NCBI GenBank assembly: GCA_007131535.1
Contig: SLQI01000249.1
Coordinates: 1-14,114, forward strand
DNA length: 14,114 bases
Direction of reading: 5' to 3'
Origin: Balneolales bacterium
GTDB taxonomy: Bacteria; Bacteroidota; Rhodothermia; Balneolales; Natronogracilivirgulaceae
A model generated the notes under the pieces. The model was given only the letters and a program-made list of their open reading frames with translations. It was not told the origin of the DNA and did no database searches. Numbering within the stretch: position 1 is the first letter of the stretch; the number at the start of each line of letters is the position of its first letter. Both the position numbers and the translations under genes were made by a program. This document shows positions 6,185 to 13,835 of the stretch, in pieces.

Positions 6185-8569
6185 GTGAATTTGCGATACG
6201 GACTACTGATACTATTTCTTTTTTTTGTCACTATTTCTTCCAAGGCGGACTCCGGGACCGGAAATGATTTTTCAACTGAAGGAAAAAGCATTTCCCCCGA
6301 ATTACTGAATGACCTTGACAACCGGGCACGCCTCATGGAACAGGGAAGCCTGGATGATATCCCCGATGTTGAACGGCCTCCTGCCCTGGACGGTTCATTT
6401 GATAAAACTGAGTGGTCGGAGGCAACGGTCTGGAAGCTGGATTGGGAGATTAACCGAGGGGAAAACCGCAGCGCTCAAGCTACCACCTATGTGCTCAAAA
6501 TGACTACCGGCACCGAGCTTCATGTCGCATTTGTAAATGTGGACCCTCAGCCCTCCCGTATCCGGGCACGATTGGCTGACCGCGACAGCTGGTCACCCGA
6601 TGAGGATGACGCCGTAGGGTTCTATCTCGACCCTTTTAATGATGCCCGGAATGCCTACCGGATCATGGTGAATGCTGCCGGAGTACAAGCCGATGCCAGC
6701 CGGTTCGACCGTGGCGCGCAGGGTACGGAGGATGACAGCAGTTTCGACTTCCTCTGGAACTCGGACGTTAGCCGATTCTCCGACGGGTTTATAGCGCAGA
6801 TGACCATCCCGCTGCGCAACCTGCAAATCCCCGAATCTGATGCCGATCAACTCGAAATGGGTTTTATGCCTTTCCGGATGTATCCGCGGGATTTTACCAA
6901 CAAATTTGCTCCGGTACAGTGGGATTTTGACCGCAATTGCTTTTTGTGTCAAACTCCCGGCATCCGGATAGATAACCCCGGAAGCGGTCGGGTGCCGATT
7001 CAGTACATTCCCTATGTGAGCGGGTTTTCGGAGGGATCCGGTGATGGCACCGATATCACTGCGCACTCCCCTCAAACCACCGGCTCGGCAGGGATTGATA
7101 TCAAATACCAGTCCGGCAACTCGGTGGTTGATGCCACCATATTACCGGACTTCAGCCAGGTGGAAACCGATGCTTTTCAGATGACCAGCAACGTTCGTTT
7201 TGCCCCGACGCTATCCGAACAACGTCCCTTTTTCATGGAGCGGACAGATCTGTTCCGCTTTCCCATATCTCAAACCCTGTATACCCGGTCTATCGTCGAC
7301 CCGACCGCCGGAGCCCGCTGGACCGGCAAAACCGACTCTCACAACTGGGCTATCATTTCGATGCATGATCAAACCGGGTGGTTCCTTGATCCCGGTCCGC
7401 AATCCTCGCGGCGAATCGTGGATGAAGAGGTTAACTCCTGGAATAACCTGTTTCGTTATAGGTACGACCACTCATCCGACGTAATGATGGGGCTGTTTTA
7501 CAGTGACCGGATTACCGAAGACGGATATAACCGGCTCTTCAGCTATGACGGACAAATCGGGATAGGCGCCAATCACACTTTTGTTTTTCAGGGTCTGGGA
7601 GCCTGGAACCGATATCCTGAACATTTCGCGGATCAATATGGGGTATCCACTGATCCGACATTTGATTACGGCTATATCCTGCGCCTGAACCGCAGCGGCC
7701 GCAACTTCGACTTTCAAACCGAAACCCGGCGCTACGGAGATGATTTGATCACCGGGACCGGAAGTCTGCAGCAAACCGGTATCCAGACGGCAAGCTTCAA
7801 TACCGGATACAATTTCTGGACTGACGGCACCTACCTGGAACGGCTTCGCCTGTGGCTGCACACCGGCATAATCTGGGAGCTGGAGGGCGGCAACATCGGC
7901 TCGATTATAGATGATCCTCAACTTAATTCGCAAAGCTACCGGCCCGGAATCAGTTTTTATGGATTTAACCGATCGGTATTTCAATATTCGTTTACCCGCA
8001 ATCATGAAGTCATAGAAGGGAATTCCGGTGATGAAATCGTCAGGCAGGGCTTTGACTTGTACCAGCACTGGCTTCGTTTTGATATGGATATCACCCCGGA
8101 CTACCGGTTGGGTATGCGTGGATCGTTCGGAACTTCAGTGGACTTCCGCCTGATTGAAAAAATGAATGATTTCGATCTCAATATTTCCAATTCACTTTAT
8201 TTATTTGACCGGCGACTCGATCTCTCACACAGCCTGAATTACATGCGGCTTTATCATGATGTGACTGCTCAACAGGCAATGACTCAGCGGTTGAGTGCCG
8301 AGTTTCAGTTGACTCGCCGGTTTGCAATCCGCAATATTCTGCAATACCGGGATTTTCGATTTGAAGAACCCCGCTACGGGGATGAGGTGGCCGATCAGGT
8401 CGAAACCTGGCAAAATCAAATGATGTTTCGCTATCGTCTGAATTATGCCACGGCAATATATCTGGGTGGATTTGCCGAATTCGGTGAAGAAGCTCCCCGT
8501 GTTGTCGGAGATCCGATTTACGAGAGTTCTCAGTGGCAGATTTTTGCGAAAGTTTCTTATTTGTTTTAA
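6185..8569 (+). CDS. CBM9-like / DUF5916 outer-membrane beta-barrel protein
   Basis: A 794-residue protein starting at the GTG at 6185, chosen because it begins a clean signal peptide (about residues 1-22, hydrophobic core LLILFLFFVTI, then SKADS). The open frame runs 74 codons further upstream into the MITE-like element, and that part is not protein-like. Residues about 60-225 form a CBM9-like domain (PPALDGSFDKTEW opening, YRIMVNAAG, GFIAQMTIPLRNL). Residues about 265 to the end are a DUF5916 barrel with its hallmark DFSQVETDAFQM (322-333), then EQRPFFME and LFRF, and alternating aromatic strands ending in a C-terminal Phe (SYLF), the usual barrel-assembly signal. A CxxC pair (C252, C255) lies between the domains. 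Family members are common in Bacteroidota-related genomes and are thought to bind or import glycans or other compounds, but no substrate is established. Confidence 0.88.
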   Translation: MNLRYGLLILFLFFVTISSKADSGTGNDFSTEGKSISPELLNDLDNRARLMEQGSLDDIPDVERPPALDGSFDKTEWSEATVWKLDWEINRGENRSAQATTYVLKMTTGTELHVAFVNVDPQPSRIRARLADRDSWSPDEDDAVGFYLDPFNDARNAYRIMVNAAGVQADASRFDRGAQGTEDDSSFDFLWNSDVSRFSDGFIAQMTIPLRNLQIPESDADQLEMGFMPFRMYPRDFTNKFAPVQWDFDRNCFLCQTPGIRIDNPGSGRVPIQYIPYVSGFSEGSGDGTDITAHSPQTTGSAGIDIKYQSGNSVVDATILPDFSQVETDAFQMTSNVRFAPTLSEQRPFFMERTDLFRFPISQTLYTRSIVDPTAGARWTGKTDSHNWAIISMHDQTGWFLDPGPQSSRRIVDEEVNSWNNLFRYRYDHSSDVMMGLFYSDRITEDGYNRLFSYDGQIGIGANHTFVFQGLGAWNRYPEHFADQYGVSTDPTFDYGYILRLNRSGRNFDFQTETRRYGDDLITGTGSLQQTGIQTASFNTGYNFWTDGTYLERLRLWLHTGIIWELEGGNIGSIIDDPQLNSQSYRPGISFYGFNRSVFQYSFTRNHEVIEGNSGDEIVRQGFDLYQHWLRFDMDITPDYRLGMRGSFGTSVDFRLIEKMNDFDLNISNSLYLFDRRLDLSHSLNYMRLYHDVTAQQAMTQRLSAEFQLTRRFAIRNILQYRDFRFEEPRYGDEVADQVETWQNQMMFRYRLNYATAIYLGGFAEFGEEAPRVVGDPIYESSQWQIFAKVSYLF

Positions 8570-8615
8570 CTGTAAGAGTTGCATCTGAGTATTTTTGCCG
8601 GGTAGTTAAAAAGCG

Positions 8616-8646
8616 TCTGAAAAACCGGGAATTCAGCTTTTTCAGA
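8616..8646. terminator. Hairpin after the DUF5916 gene
   Basis: TCTGAAAAA (8616-8624) pairs perfectly with TTTTTCAGA (8638-8646) across a 13-base loop. It sits 46 bases after the DUF5916 stop and 40 bases before the next ATG. There is no separate T-run, so it is at best a weak intrinsic terminator. A -7-like TATTTTTG at 8590-8597 without a matching -33 TTG makes it possible that the hairpin lies in the leader of the J-domain gene instead. Confidence 0.4.
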
Positions 8647-8685
8647 TGAACATTTCATTATCTCTCATCCGTTACCTGTACGGAT

Positions 8686-9420
8686 ATGATGCAACTCAAG
8701 AAACTTCACGTAAAGAAAAAACGAGTTCAGCGCCTGCTGCACATCACCAAAAGGAAAAAGCTGGCGTGCAAGCTCTATCTGCAGGGTAAACCTGAGCAGG
8801 CTTCAAGGGAGATGCAGCATTATCTGTTTACTCTTGAACAGCAGCACCGGAACCCGCGAGATTTTGTGGCCGGTTTTCTCGGGGTGCTGACGGCATGTAT
8901 TCTGTTGATTGTGATCAACGGCATCACTACTTACTCATTTACCTACGGCGCCTCTTTCATACTGGTATTATTTCTCGGCGGATTATTCTTTGTACCATAT
9001 ATCGCCAATCAGTATCACATGGGTAAAACCCGGAGGTACATTGAATCCGAAGTGATACCGGAACTCGAAGATCGGATTTCCTGGCTGAATCAACGAATAA
9101 AAAAGCTTCAGCAGCAAATTGAGGAAGAGCAAAAACGCTATGAAGCCTGGAGGCAATCTTCAGGGTATCACTCCGGCAGTGAGAACAGAAGTTCGCGAAA
9201 CGGGCTGTCCCGGCAGGAAGCGCTCAGTATCTTAAACCTTGAAGAACCGGTTAATTTTGATGATGTAAGAAAAGCCTACCGAAAGCAAGTGATAAAGCAT
9301 CACCCGGACCGGATGGCCGGCGGAAGTCCTCAGGAACTTGAGCGGGCGCAGGAAATCACCATTCGGTTGAACCAGGCTTACAGCCACCTGAAAAAGGTCA
9401 TGCAACCCGAATCTGGCTGA
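8686..9420 (+). CDS. Membrane-anchored J-domain (DnaJ-like) protein
   Basis: A 244-residue protein with a C-terminal J domain (about 183-240) carrying an intact HPD motif (206-208, in KHHPDRM), the Hsp70-stimulating site. Upstream are a very basic N-terminus (residues 5-30, many Lys/Arg), two membrane helices (about 60-80 and 86-106) and a Gln/Glu-rich coiled coil (about 117-150). The glycine/phenylalanine region and zinc-finger of true DnaJ are absent. The layout suggests a co-chaperone that recruits DnaK to the inner membrane, with N- and C-termini in the cytoplasm and a short periplasmic loop. That topology is inferred from the positive N-terminus. Two adjacent ATGs (8686, 8689) open the gene. 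No client or partner gene is adjacent. Confidence 0.88.
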   Translation: MMQLKKLHVKKKRVQRLLHITKRKKLACKLYLQGKPEQASREMQHYLFTLEQQHRNPRDFVAGFLGVLTACILLIVINGITTYSFTYGASFILVLFLGGLFFVPYIANQYHMGKTRRYIESEVIPELEDRISWLNQRIKKLQQQIEEEQKRYEAWRQSSGYHSGSENRSSRNGLSRQEALSILNLEEPVNFDDVRKAYRKQVIKHHPDRMAGGSPQELERAQEITIRLNQAYSHLKKVMQPESG

Positions 9421-9462
9421 CGTTTGCAAATTAGCCTCGACTAACAATTTTAATCACGATAC

Positions 9463-9493
9463 TTGCAGCATGACGAAATCTTGTTTATCTTTG
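9463..9493 (+). promoter_or_regulatory. Bacteroidetes-type promoter (TTG-N20-TAnnTTTG)
   Basis: TTG at 9463-9465 and TATCTTTG at 9486-9493 are 20 bases apart, matching the -33/-7 rule of Bacteroidetes sigma-A promoters. Transcription would begin near 9498-9500, over 340 bases ahead of the next start codon, implying a long leader or a separate small RNA. Confidence 0.6.
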
Positions 9494-9848
9494 CCCCGCT
9501 TTTATTCAGGTATTACTTACTTACATCAACCAGATAACCTGTTTGACCAAAGGAATTAACATTAAAAATTCCCAATACATAAATGGACGACAGTCATAGT
9601 TGTAGTTTACATAGCAGTCTGATGCGGATATTCCGGATAGAAGGATAACCGCTGGAGTGATTAATTAGCCGAATCCCTTTCTGTTTTTTCACTTCACCGG
9701 TTGCCCTCCTCCGGTGAACTTTCCGACAAAAAAAAATAATTCTGTAAACATGCTGCCTCGAGCCGGACGCATTGTATCCGGCCCGAAATAGTATGTGGCA
9801 TGCTGTTGCTGTGTACTGTCTCCGCAAAGTCAATGGAGGTACATTATT
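9494..9848 (+). other. Long leader or small-RNA region
   Basis: About 355 bases without a convincing gene between a good promoter and the barrel-protein ATG. It holds a perfect 8-base stem TTCACCGG/CCGGTGAA (9693-9700 with 9711-9718, 10-base loop) and an A9 run after it (about 9728-9736). A 21-codon frame starts at 9583 but has no ribosome-site support. I recognise no known riboswitch, 6S, SRP RNA or RNase P core. Confidence 0.4.
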
Positions 9849-10559
9849 ATGCAATTTATAGAGCGATTTAACTTCACGCTTACAATCATCCGCTTTGGAA
9901 TCATTTTCCTCGTGGGTCTGCTAATCTTCTTTGCCAATAAAGCTGCCGCCCAGCAGATGGTCGTGGATGATGCCGAAATCACCACCCACCGCTCCTTTCA
10001 AATAGAAAGCTGGTACGGGACGATAGAATCATGGATGTTACCGGCTGTAGGAGTGACTTCTTATTTGGAAGTTGCCGCGGGTCTGGGATTTGACTCTGAC
10101 AACACCTTCAGCCCGGACCTCTGGATGCTGGAAGCTAAAGTTGTGCCCGGCGACCTCGAAGACGACGGCTCGGCCTGGGGCATTGTAACCGGGGTCATGT
10201 GGGATATGGACCGGGAAATGGATGAGCTTTATGCCTATATCCCCTACAGCCGGATGATGCTCAACGACAGTTCGGTACTTCATCTGAATGCCGGATGGGC
10301 GATGTTTGGCGGGGATGAAACTGAACATGCCCTCATATACGGTATCCGGGCAGATATTGGCCTTTACGATCGCATCAGTGTCTTATCCGAACTGTTCACT
10401 GAAAACGTAGAAACACCGTCTTTCCAGGCCGGTTTGCGCTTTGAACTCATCGACGGTCTGCTCGAAATGGATGTTACTTACGGGCAGGGCTTTCAGTCCG
10501 GAATAGATGACCCCGGATTGAATATCGGCCTGGCTTTTACGCCTGATCGAATGTGGTAG
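9849..10559 (+). CDS. Small outer-membrane beta-barrel protein, unknown function
   Basis: A 236-residue exported protein. The ATG at 9849 is chosen because a clear Shine-Dalgarno GGAGGT (9835-9840) sits 8 bases upstream, unusually strong for this window, and because it opens a signal peptide (core IIFLVGLLIFFA, likely cut AAA-QQ after residue 34). The mature part is built of alternating hydrophobic/polar strands with aromatic residues (YLEVAAGLGF, WGIVTGVMW, HLNAGWAMF, ALIYGIRADIG, FQAGLRFELI, LNIGLAF), as in 8-12-stranded barrels, and ends LAFTPDRMW. It has no lipobox. It resembles poorly characterised 'outer membrane / transporter-like' proteins; no substrate can be given. It is a lone gene bounded by a promoter and a terminator. 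Confidence 0.75.
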   Translation: MQFIERFNFTLTIIRFGIIFLVGLLIFFANKAAAQQMVVDDAEITTHRSFQIESWYGTIESWMLPAVGVTSYLEVAAGLGFDSDNTFSPDLWMLEAKVVPGDLEDDGSAWGIVTGVMWDMDREMDELYAYIPYSRMMLNDSSVLHLNAGWAMFGGDETEHALIYGIRADIGLYDRISVLSELFTENVETPSFQAGLRFELIDGLLEMDVTYGQGFQSGIDDPGLNIGLAFTPDRMW

Positions 10560-10625
10560 TTCACTGTCTGCTGAGCAACTAACAAAACCGTTCCGCATAA
10601 GCACGATAAACTTGAGTGCATTAAA

Positions 10626-10658
10626 AAAGGCAGTGCCGTTTTCCGCAGCACTGCCTTT
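10626..10658. terminator. Strong, probably bidirectional terminator
   Basis: AAAGGCAGTGC (10626-10636) pairs perfectly with GCACTGCCTTT (10648-10658) across an 11-base loop. It lies 66 bases after the barrel gene. The plus strand ends in only TTT, whereas the minus strand runs into T6 (from A6 at 10623-10628), so it also suits stopping transcripts arriving from the AP2 gene. Confidence 0.8.
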
Positions 10659-11261
10659 AAGGGTTGCTCCTATGCCTTCGACAGGTGATAGGTATGTGCA
10701 AAAAGATTTCAGATCTTTACAGACTAATACGTATGATTTTAAATATTTGGCTCACAACAGATATATCAGCTAAAAATTGTTCTGAAACAAGCACCCGCAG
10801 GAATGGGATGAGCTGGTATGAATCTGACTGCATTTTATGCAACTAAGTTGCATATTATATTTAATAAATGCAAATCTATTTTGTCTGAATGCTTCCCAAG
10901 TAAGAAGTGCGCAGAGCTAACAATAAGTACAGCAATGGATTAAAGAATCCATATCAAATTACTCTCCTTCTGATCTATCTGACGGAAAGTGAGTGGTTAT
11001 TGGATAACTCTTTTTCTTTCCAATTTTCTTTAACGTATCCCTGATTTTACTCCTGACCCATACAAAAAATGTAGGGTAATTTTACGGAGTTACCCGTTTT
11101 ACGTTATGTGAGTCGATTTCACATGAAGATATCCTGTTGTATGTCTCTGTTGCAGAAGCAGGCATTTTCTGTATAAAACGCTCCTCACCATCCAGCAAAA
11201 GCGGGCTGATAGCAGCCAGGCAACTCCGTCAAATTATCCTGATGCCTCCGAAAACGTTAAT
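10659..11261. other. Gene-free stretch with several dyads
   Basis: About 600 AT-rich bases between convergent genes. A 60-codon TTG-started frame (10664-10846) has no family features and is not called. Besides the palindrome at 10836 it has GGGTAA/TTACCC (11074-11079 with 11090-11095), ATGTGA/TCACAT (11106-11111 with 11119-11124, 7-base gap) and a small stem GGCTG/CAGCC (11204-11217) that, read on the minus strand, is followed by CGCTTTTGC and may weakly terminate the AP2 gene. Confidence 0.5.
10836..10873. promoter_or_regulatory. Perfect palindrome plus third half-site, possible operator
   Basis: TATGCAACT-A-AGTTGCATA (10836-10854) is a perfect 9+1+9 palindrome. A third ATGCAA follows at 10868-10873, so the half-site occurs three times in 37 bases. 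This is the shape of a dimeric repressor site, yet no gene starts nearby on either strand. Confidence 0.4.
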
Positions 11262-11765
11262 TTAACGACTCCCCTGTTCATAATCCTCGCCGTAAATCTC
11301 TTTCATTTTCTCTTTACGAAAGCGACTGGCAAGCTCCCAGGCCCGATCCCATCCATATTTGTTGATGGACCAGCTTTTCACCTTCATCCGCCCCGGTTCA
11401 GGATTCCAGGAAACCTGGTAATAAGGATATCTTTTCCCGGTTCTTGACCGTTGAAAAACCAGTGAAACACCTACCATCCCGGATTTGTTAATGGAGGAGC
11501 TTTTGGGTTTCCGGCGGTATTTTACCTCCGCTTCACTCTTGTCCTCTGTTTCGCCATTACTAACGCGATTTTGCAGTTCTTGTTTGAGTTTTTTGGCCTG
11601 CTCAAGAGCTTTATCTTTACCACCGTATTTTGAATCTGATGCAAATGCCGAATGAATCTTCCCGTTTTTATAGAACCTCACAAACCACCCGTGAGTTTTC
11701 TTGGAAGGCTGATCGATTCGGCTGATCCCCTTCATTTCACTCATTTCATTTTGTTCTTTATCCAT
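11262..11765 (-). CDS. Tandem AP2-domain DNA-binding protein
   Basis: A basic 167-residue protein made of two AP2-like repeats joined by a charged linker. Repeat 1 (about 13-64) has the strand core HGWFVRFYKNGKIHSAF, then YGGKDKALEQAKKLKQEL. Repeat 2 (about 96-155) has GMVGVSLVF, YYQVSWNPEPGRMKVKSWSI and KYGWDRAWELASRFRKE. Each shows the AP2 three-strand sheet followed by an amphipathic helix. There is no HNH nuclease, integrase or homing-endonuclease domain, so this is a stand-alone DNA binder of the kind annotated in bacteria as AP2/ERF-like regulators; its targets are unknown. The start at 11765 is the first ATG; M8 and M11 are alternatives. It is divergent from the peptidase gene, with about 210 bases between them. 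Confidence 0.8.
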   Translation of the reverse strand: MDKEQNEMSEMKGISRIDQPSKKTHGWFVRFYKNGKIHSAFASDSKYGGKDKALEQAKKLKQELQNRVSNGETEDKSEAEVKYRRKPKSSSINKSGMVGVSLVFQRSRTGKRYPYYQVSWNPEPGRMKVKSWSINKYGWDRAWELASRFRKEKMKEIYGEDYEQGSR

Positions 11766-11878
11766 GTTACTATAATCTTAATCAATAGGAAATTTACACA
11801 GGTAAACACTGTTAATATGAATTGATGTTAATTCTTCCTCCTCAGTTTGCACACATACTTATTTACCTAACCTATACT

Positions 11879-11907
11879 ATTATACAATTTCATACGGTTT
11901 GAAACAA
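11879..11907 (-). promoter_or_regulatory. Sigma-70-like promoter of the AP2 gene
   Basis: On the minus strand TTGTTT (11907-11902), a 17-base spacer and TATAAT (11884-11879) give a near-consensus promoter, with a start near 11872 and a leader of about 105 bases. The opposite strand has only weak candidates for the peptidase gene (TTGAAA 11899-11904 with TATTAT 11920-11925), overlapping this one. Confidence 0.5.
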
Positions 11908-11974
11908 AGGATATACTTTTATTATTCTGCAAGCAACTTGCTATCAGAATTTCTGAATACACCCAAATTTTAGT

Positions 11975-13444
11975 ATGAGACTTATCATCCGAAGGCTTCT
12001 GATCACTTTTTTTCTAATGCTCATTGGACTGATCGCAGTCATTCTTTACCGGGCAGCAACTATCAGTCCACCAGATATTGATGTTGAAGTTGCCGAAATT
12101 ACCCCGGTCGACTCGGCAAAGGTTATTGACCGGTTTTCACGAGGGCTGCAGTTTCCTACGGTTTCACCACAGGATCCGGAAGATTTTGAGCCTGAGGTTT
12201 TCCGCTCATTTATCTCCTTTCTTGAAGAAGAATACACGTTGATGCATGAGCGTCTGGAGAGGGAAATCATCAACGACTACAGCCTTTTGTTTACCTGGGA
12301 GGGGACCGAGCCTGACAAAGATCCGGTATTGCTCATCGGCCACTATGATGTGGTGCCGGTAGAACCTCAAACCGAGGGAGACTGGACCTACCCGGCCTGG
12401 GAGGGAACGGTGGCCGAAGGATTCCTCTGGGGGCGCGGCGCTATTGATGATAAAAGCGGGGTTTTTTCCATCCTTGAAGCCACAGAACGTTTACTCGACG
12501 AGGGATATCAACCCGAACGCACCATTATGTTCGGTTTTGGTCATGATGAAGAAATCGGTGGACTTGAAGGCGCCCGCCGGATAGCTCAAACTCTGCAGGA
12601 GCGGGATATCCAACTTAAGTACCTGGTGGATGAGGGGATGCCCATAGCAGAACAGATCATGGAAGGCATTGATTCACCTGTGGCCATGTTAGGGGTCGCC
12701 GAAAAAGGTTATCTGAGTCTGCGGCTCCGGGCAAGGCAGGAAGGCGGGCATTCATCCATGCCGCCGAATGAGACCTCCATTTCAATTCTGAGTGATGCCA
12801 TCAGCAATATCAGGCAAAACCCCATGGATGGGGAGTTTTCTGATTTATTAAGACAAACCTTCCGGCCAATCACCCCGGAGCTTCCGTTCGCCGAGCGCCT
12901 GGTACTTTCTAACATTTGGTTATTCAGCGGGTTAATTGAGTCTCAGTTCTCCAATATTCCCTACATCAATGCGGCTTTGCGCACCACCTTTGTGCCAACC
13001 ATATTCGATTCCGGAATCAAAGAAAATGTTATTCCTGCTTCAGCTTCAGCTATCATAAATTTTCGCATTCACCCTATGGATGATGTCGAAAAAGTAAAAA
13101 ATCATGTCCGGGATAAAGTAAATGATGACCGGGTTGTGATCGAGGAGATGCCCCGAGCCCGAAACCCCTCCCCGGTTACGGATATCGAATCGGGTCAATA
13201 CGATTTAATGGCGCAATCCGTCCAGGAAGTTTTTGAAGATATGCCGGTAGCACCGATTTTCTTTCTGGCCGCTACAGACTCCCGGCACTTTCATGATATC
13301 ACCGATCATGTATTCCGGTTTCGTCCTATCCGGGCTACCCCGGCAGACCGCACCCGGATTCACGGTACAGATGAACGCATCGGGGTAAACAATTACCTGG
13401 AGATGATACAGTTTCAGATCCGGTTGATTAAGAACAGTACGTAG
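11975..13444 (+). CDS. Membrane-anchored M20 metallopeptidase (Cps1/PM20D1-like)
   Basis: A 489-residue di-zinc hydrolase. Residues 6-25 form an uncleaved-looking membrane anchor, so the catalytic domain faces the periplasm. Metal and catalytic residues of M20 are all visible: H123 and D125 in GHYDVVPV, bridging D158 in GRGAIDDK, catalytic E192 and ligand E193 in FGHDEEIGG, D219 in LVDEG and H463 in RIHGTDERI. The inserted dimerisation (lid) domain spans about 245-380, with GGHSSMPP at its start. Length and the N-terminal anchor match the yeast carboxypeptidase S / mammalian PM20D1 branch, whose members cleave peptides or N-acyl amino acids; which applies here is not shown. A single gene, read away from the AP2 gene. 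Confidence 0.93.
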   Translation: MRLIIRRLLITFFLMLIGLIAVILYRAATISPPDIDVEVAEITPVDSAKVIDRFSRGLQFPTVSPQDPEDFEPEVFRSFISFLEEEYTLMHERLEREIINDYSLLFTWEGTEPDKDPVLLIGHYDVVPVEPQTEGDWTYPAWEGTVAEGFLWGRGAIDDKSGVFSILEATERLLDEGYQPERTIMFGFGHDEEIGGLEGARRIAQTLQERDIQLKYLVDEGMPIAEQIMEGIDSPVAMLGVAEKGYLSLRLRARQEGGHSSMPPNETSISILSDAISNIRQNPMDGEFSDLLRQTFRPITPELPFAERLVLSNIWLFSGLIESQFSNIPYINAALRTTFVPTIFDSGIKENVIPASASAIINFRIHPMDDVEKVKNHVRDKVNDDRVVIEEMPRARNPSPVTDIESGQYDLMAQSVQEVFEDMPVAPIFFLAATDSRHFHDITDHVFRFRPIRATPADRTRIHGTDERIGVNNYLEMIQFQIRLIKNST

Positions 13445-13511
13445 CCATTTGATTGCTGTACTTATGACGAACCGGCGGCGTTAAACAATTGACATTTAAG
13501 CAACATTTAAG

Positions 13512-13543
13512 TTGCCCGTCTTATGCCTTATTCTGTATATTTG
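13512..13543 (+). promoter_or_regulatory. tRNA promoter (TTG-N21-TAnnTTTG)
   Basis: TTG at 13512-13514 and TATATTTG at 13536-13543, 21 bases apart, end 10 bases before the mature tRNA. The TTG lies within a dyad GCAAC-ATTTAA-GTTGC (13500-13515), and ACATTTAAG is repeated in tandem just upstream. Confidence 0.7.
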
Positions 13544-13553
13544 GCACCGCTTT

Positions 13554-13627
13554 GGGTTCTTAGCTCAGTTGGTTAGAGCGCTACGTTGACATCGTAGAGG
13601 TCGGCGGTTCGAATCCGCCAGAACCCA
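13554..13627 (+). tRNA. tRNA-Val(GAC)
   Basis: A full cloverleaf of 74 bases. Acceptor GGGTTCT (13554-13560) pairs with AGAACCC (13620-13626), with A13627 as discriminator. The D arm is GCTC/GAGC, the anticodon stem CTACG/CGTAG with loop TTGACAT (anticodon GAC at 13588-13590), and the T arm GGCGG-TTCGAAT-CCGCC. CCA is not encoded, so it must be added after transcription. It stands alone, with its own promoter. Confidence 0.97.
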
Positions 13628-13835
13628 CTTCTTACCCTTATCCTGGTACTTGAAACCTTGTAAAGCATTTCCGGTTTCTGACCATCGATAAAGTTCCGCG
13701 CATCAAAATTCAGCAGTTTTTCGCTATTCCTGATGAGCGACTTGTATCACCCCGCCTTCACTTGTCCGGGATGCCACATCTCAACCAAATCCCGGGATGT
13801 ACAATTTTTGTAAGGTAGCTAATGAAGATCCATTA
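13628..13835. other. Gene-free spacer, possible decayed coding remnant
   Basis: No intact gene. On the minus strand a stop-free run from about 13745 to the tRNA reads like protein (residues NFDARNFIDGQKPEMLYKV), preceded by a TGA that ends another short protein-like run (EMWHPGQVKAG). Neither was matched to a family. Confidence 0.3.

Noticed and set aside
9693..9718. TTCACCGG/CCGGTGAA stem as an intrinsic terminator
   Set aside because: No T-run follows the stem on either strand.
10664..10846. 60-codon plus-strand frame after the terminator
   Set aside because: TTG start, no ribosome site, AT-rich random-looking composition, and it ends inside the palindrome.
11106..11124. CRP-like site TGTGA...TCACA
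   Set aside because: The gap is 7 bases rather than the 6 of a CRP site, and no gene starts nearby.
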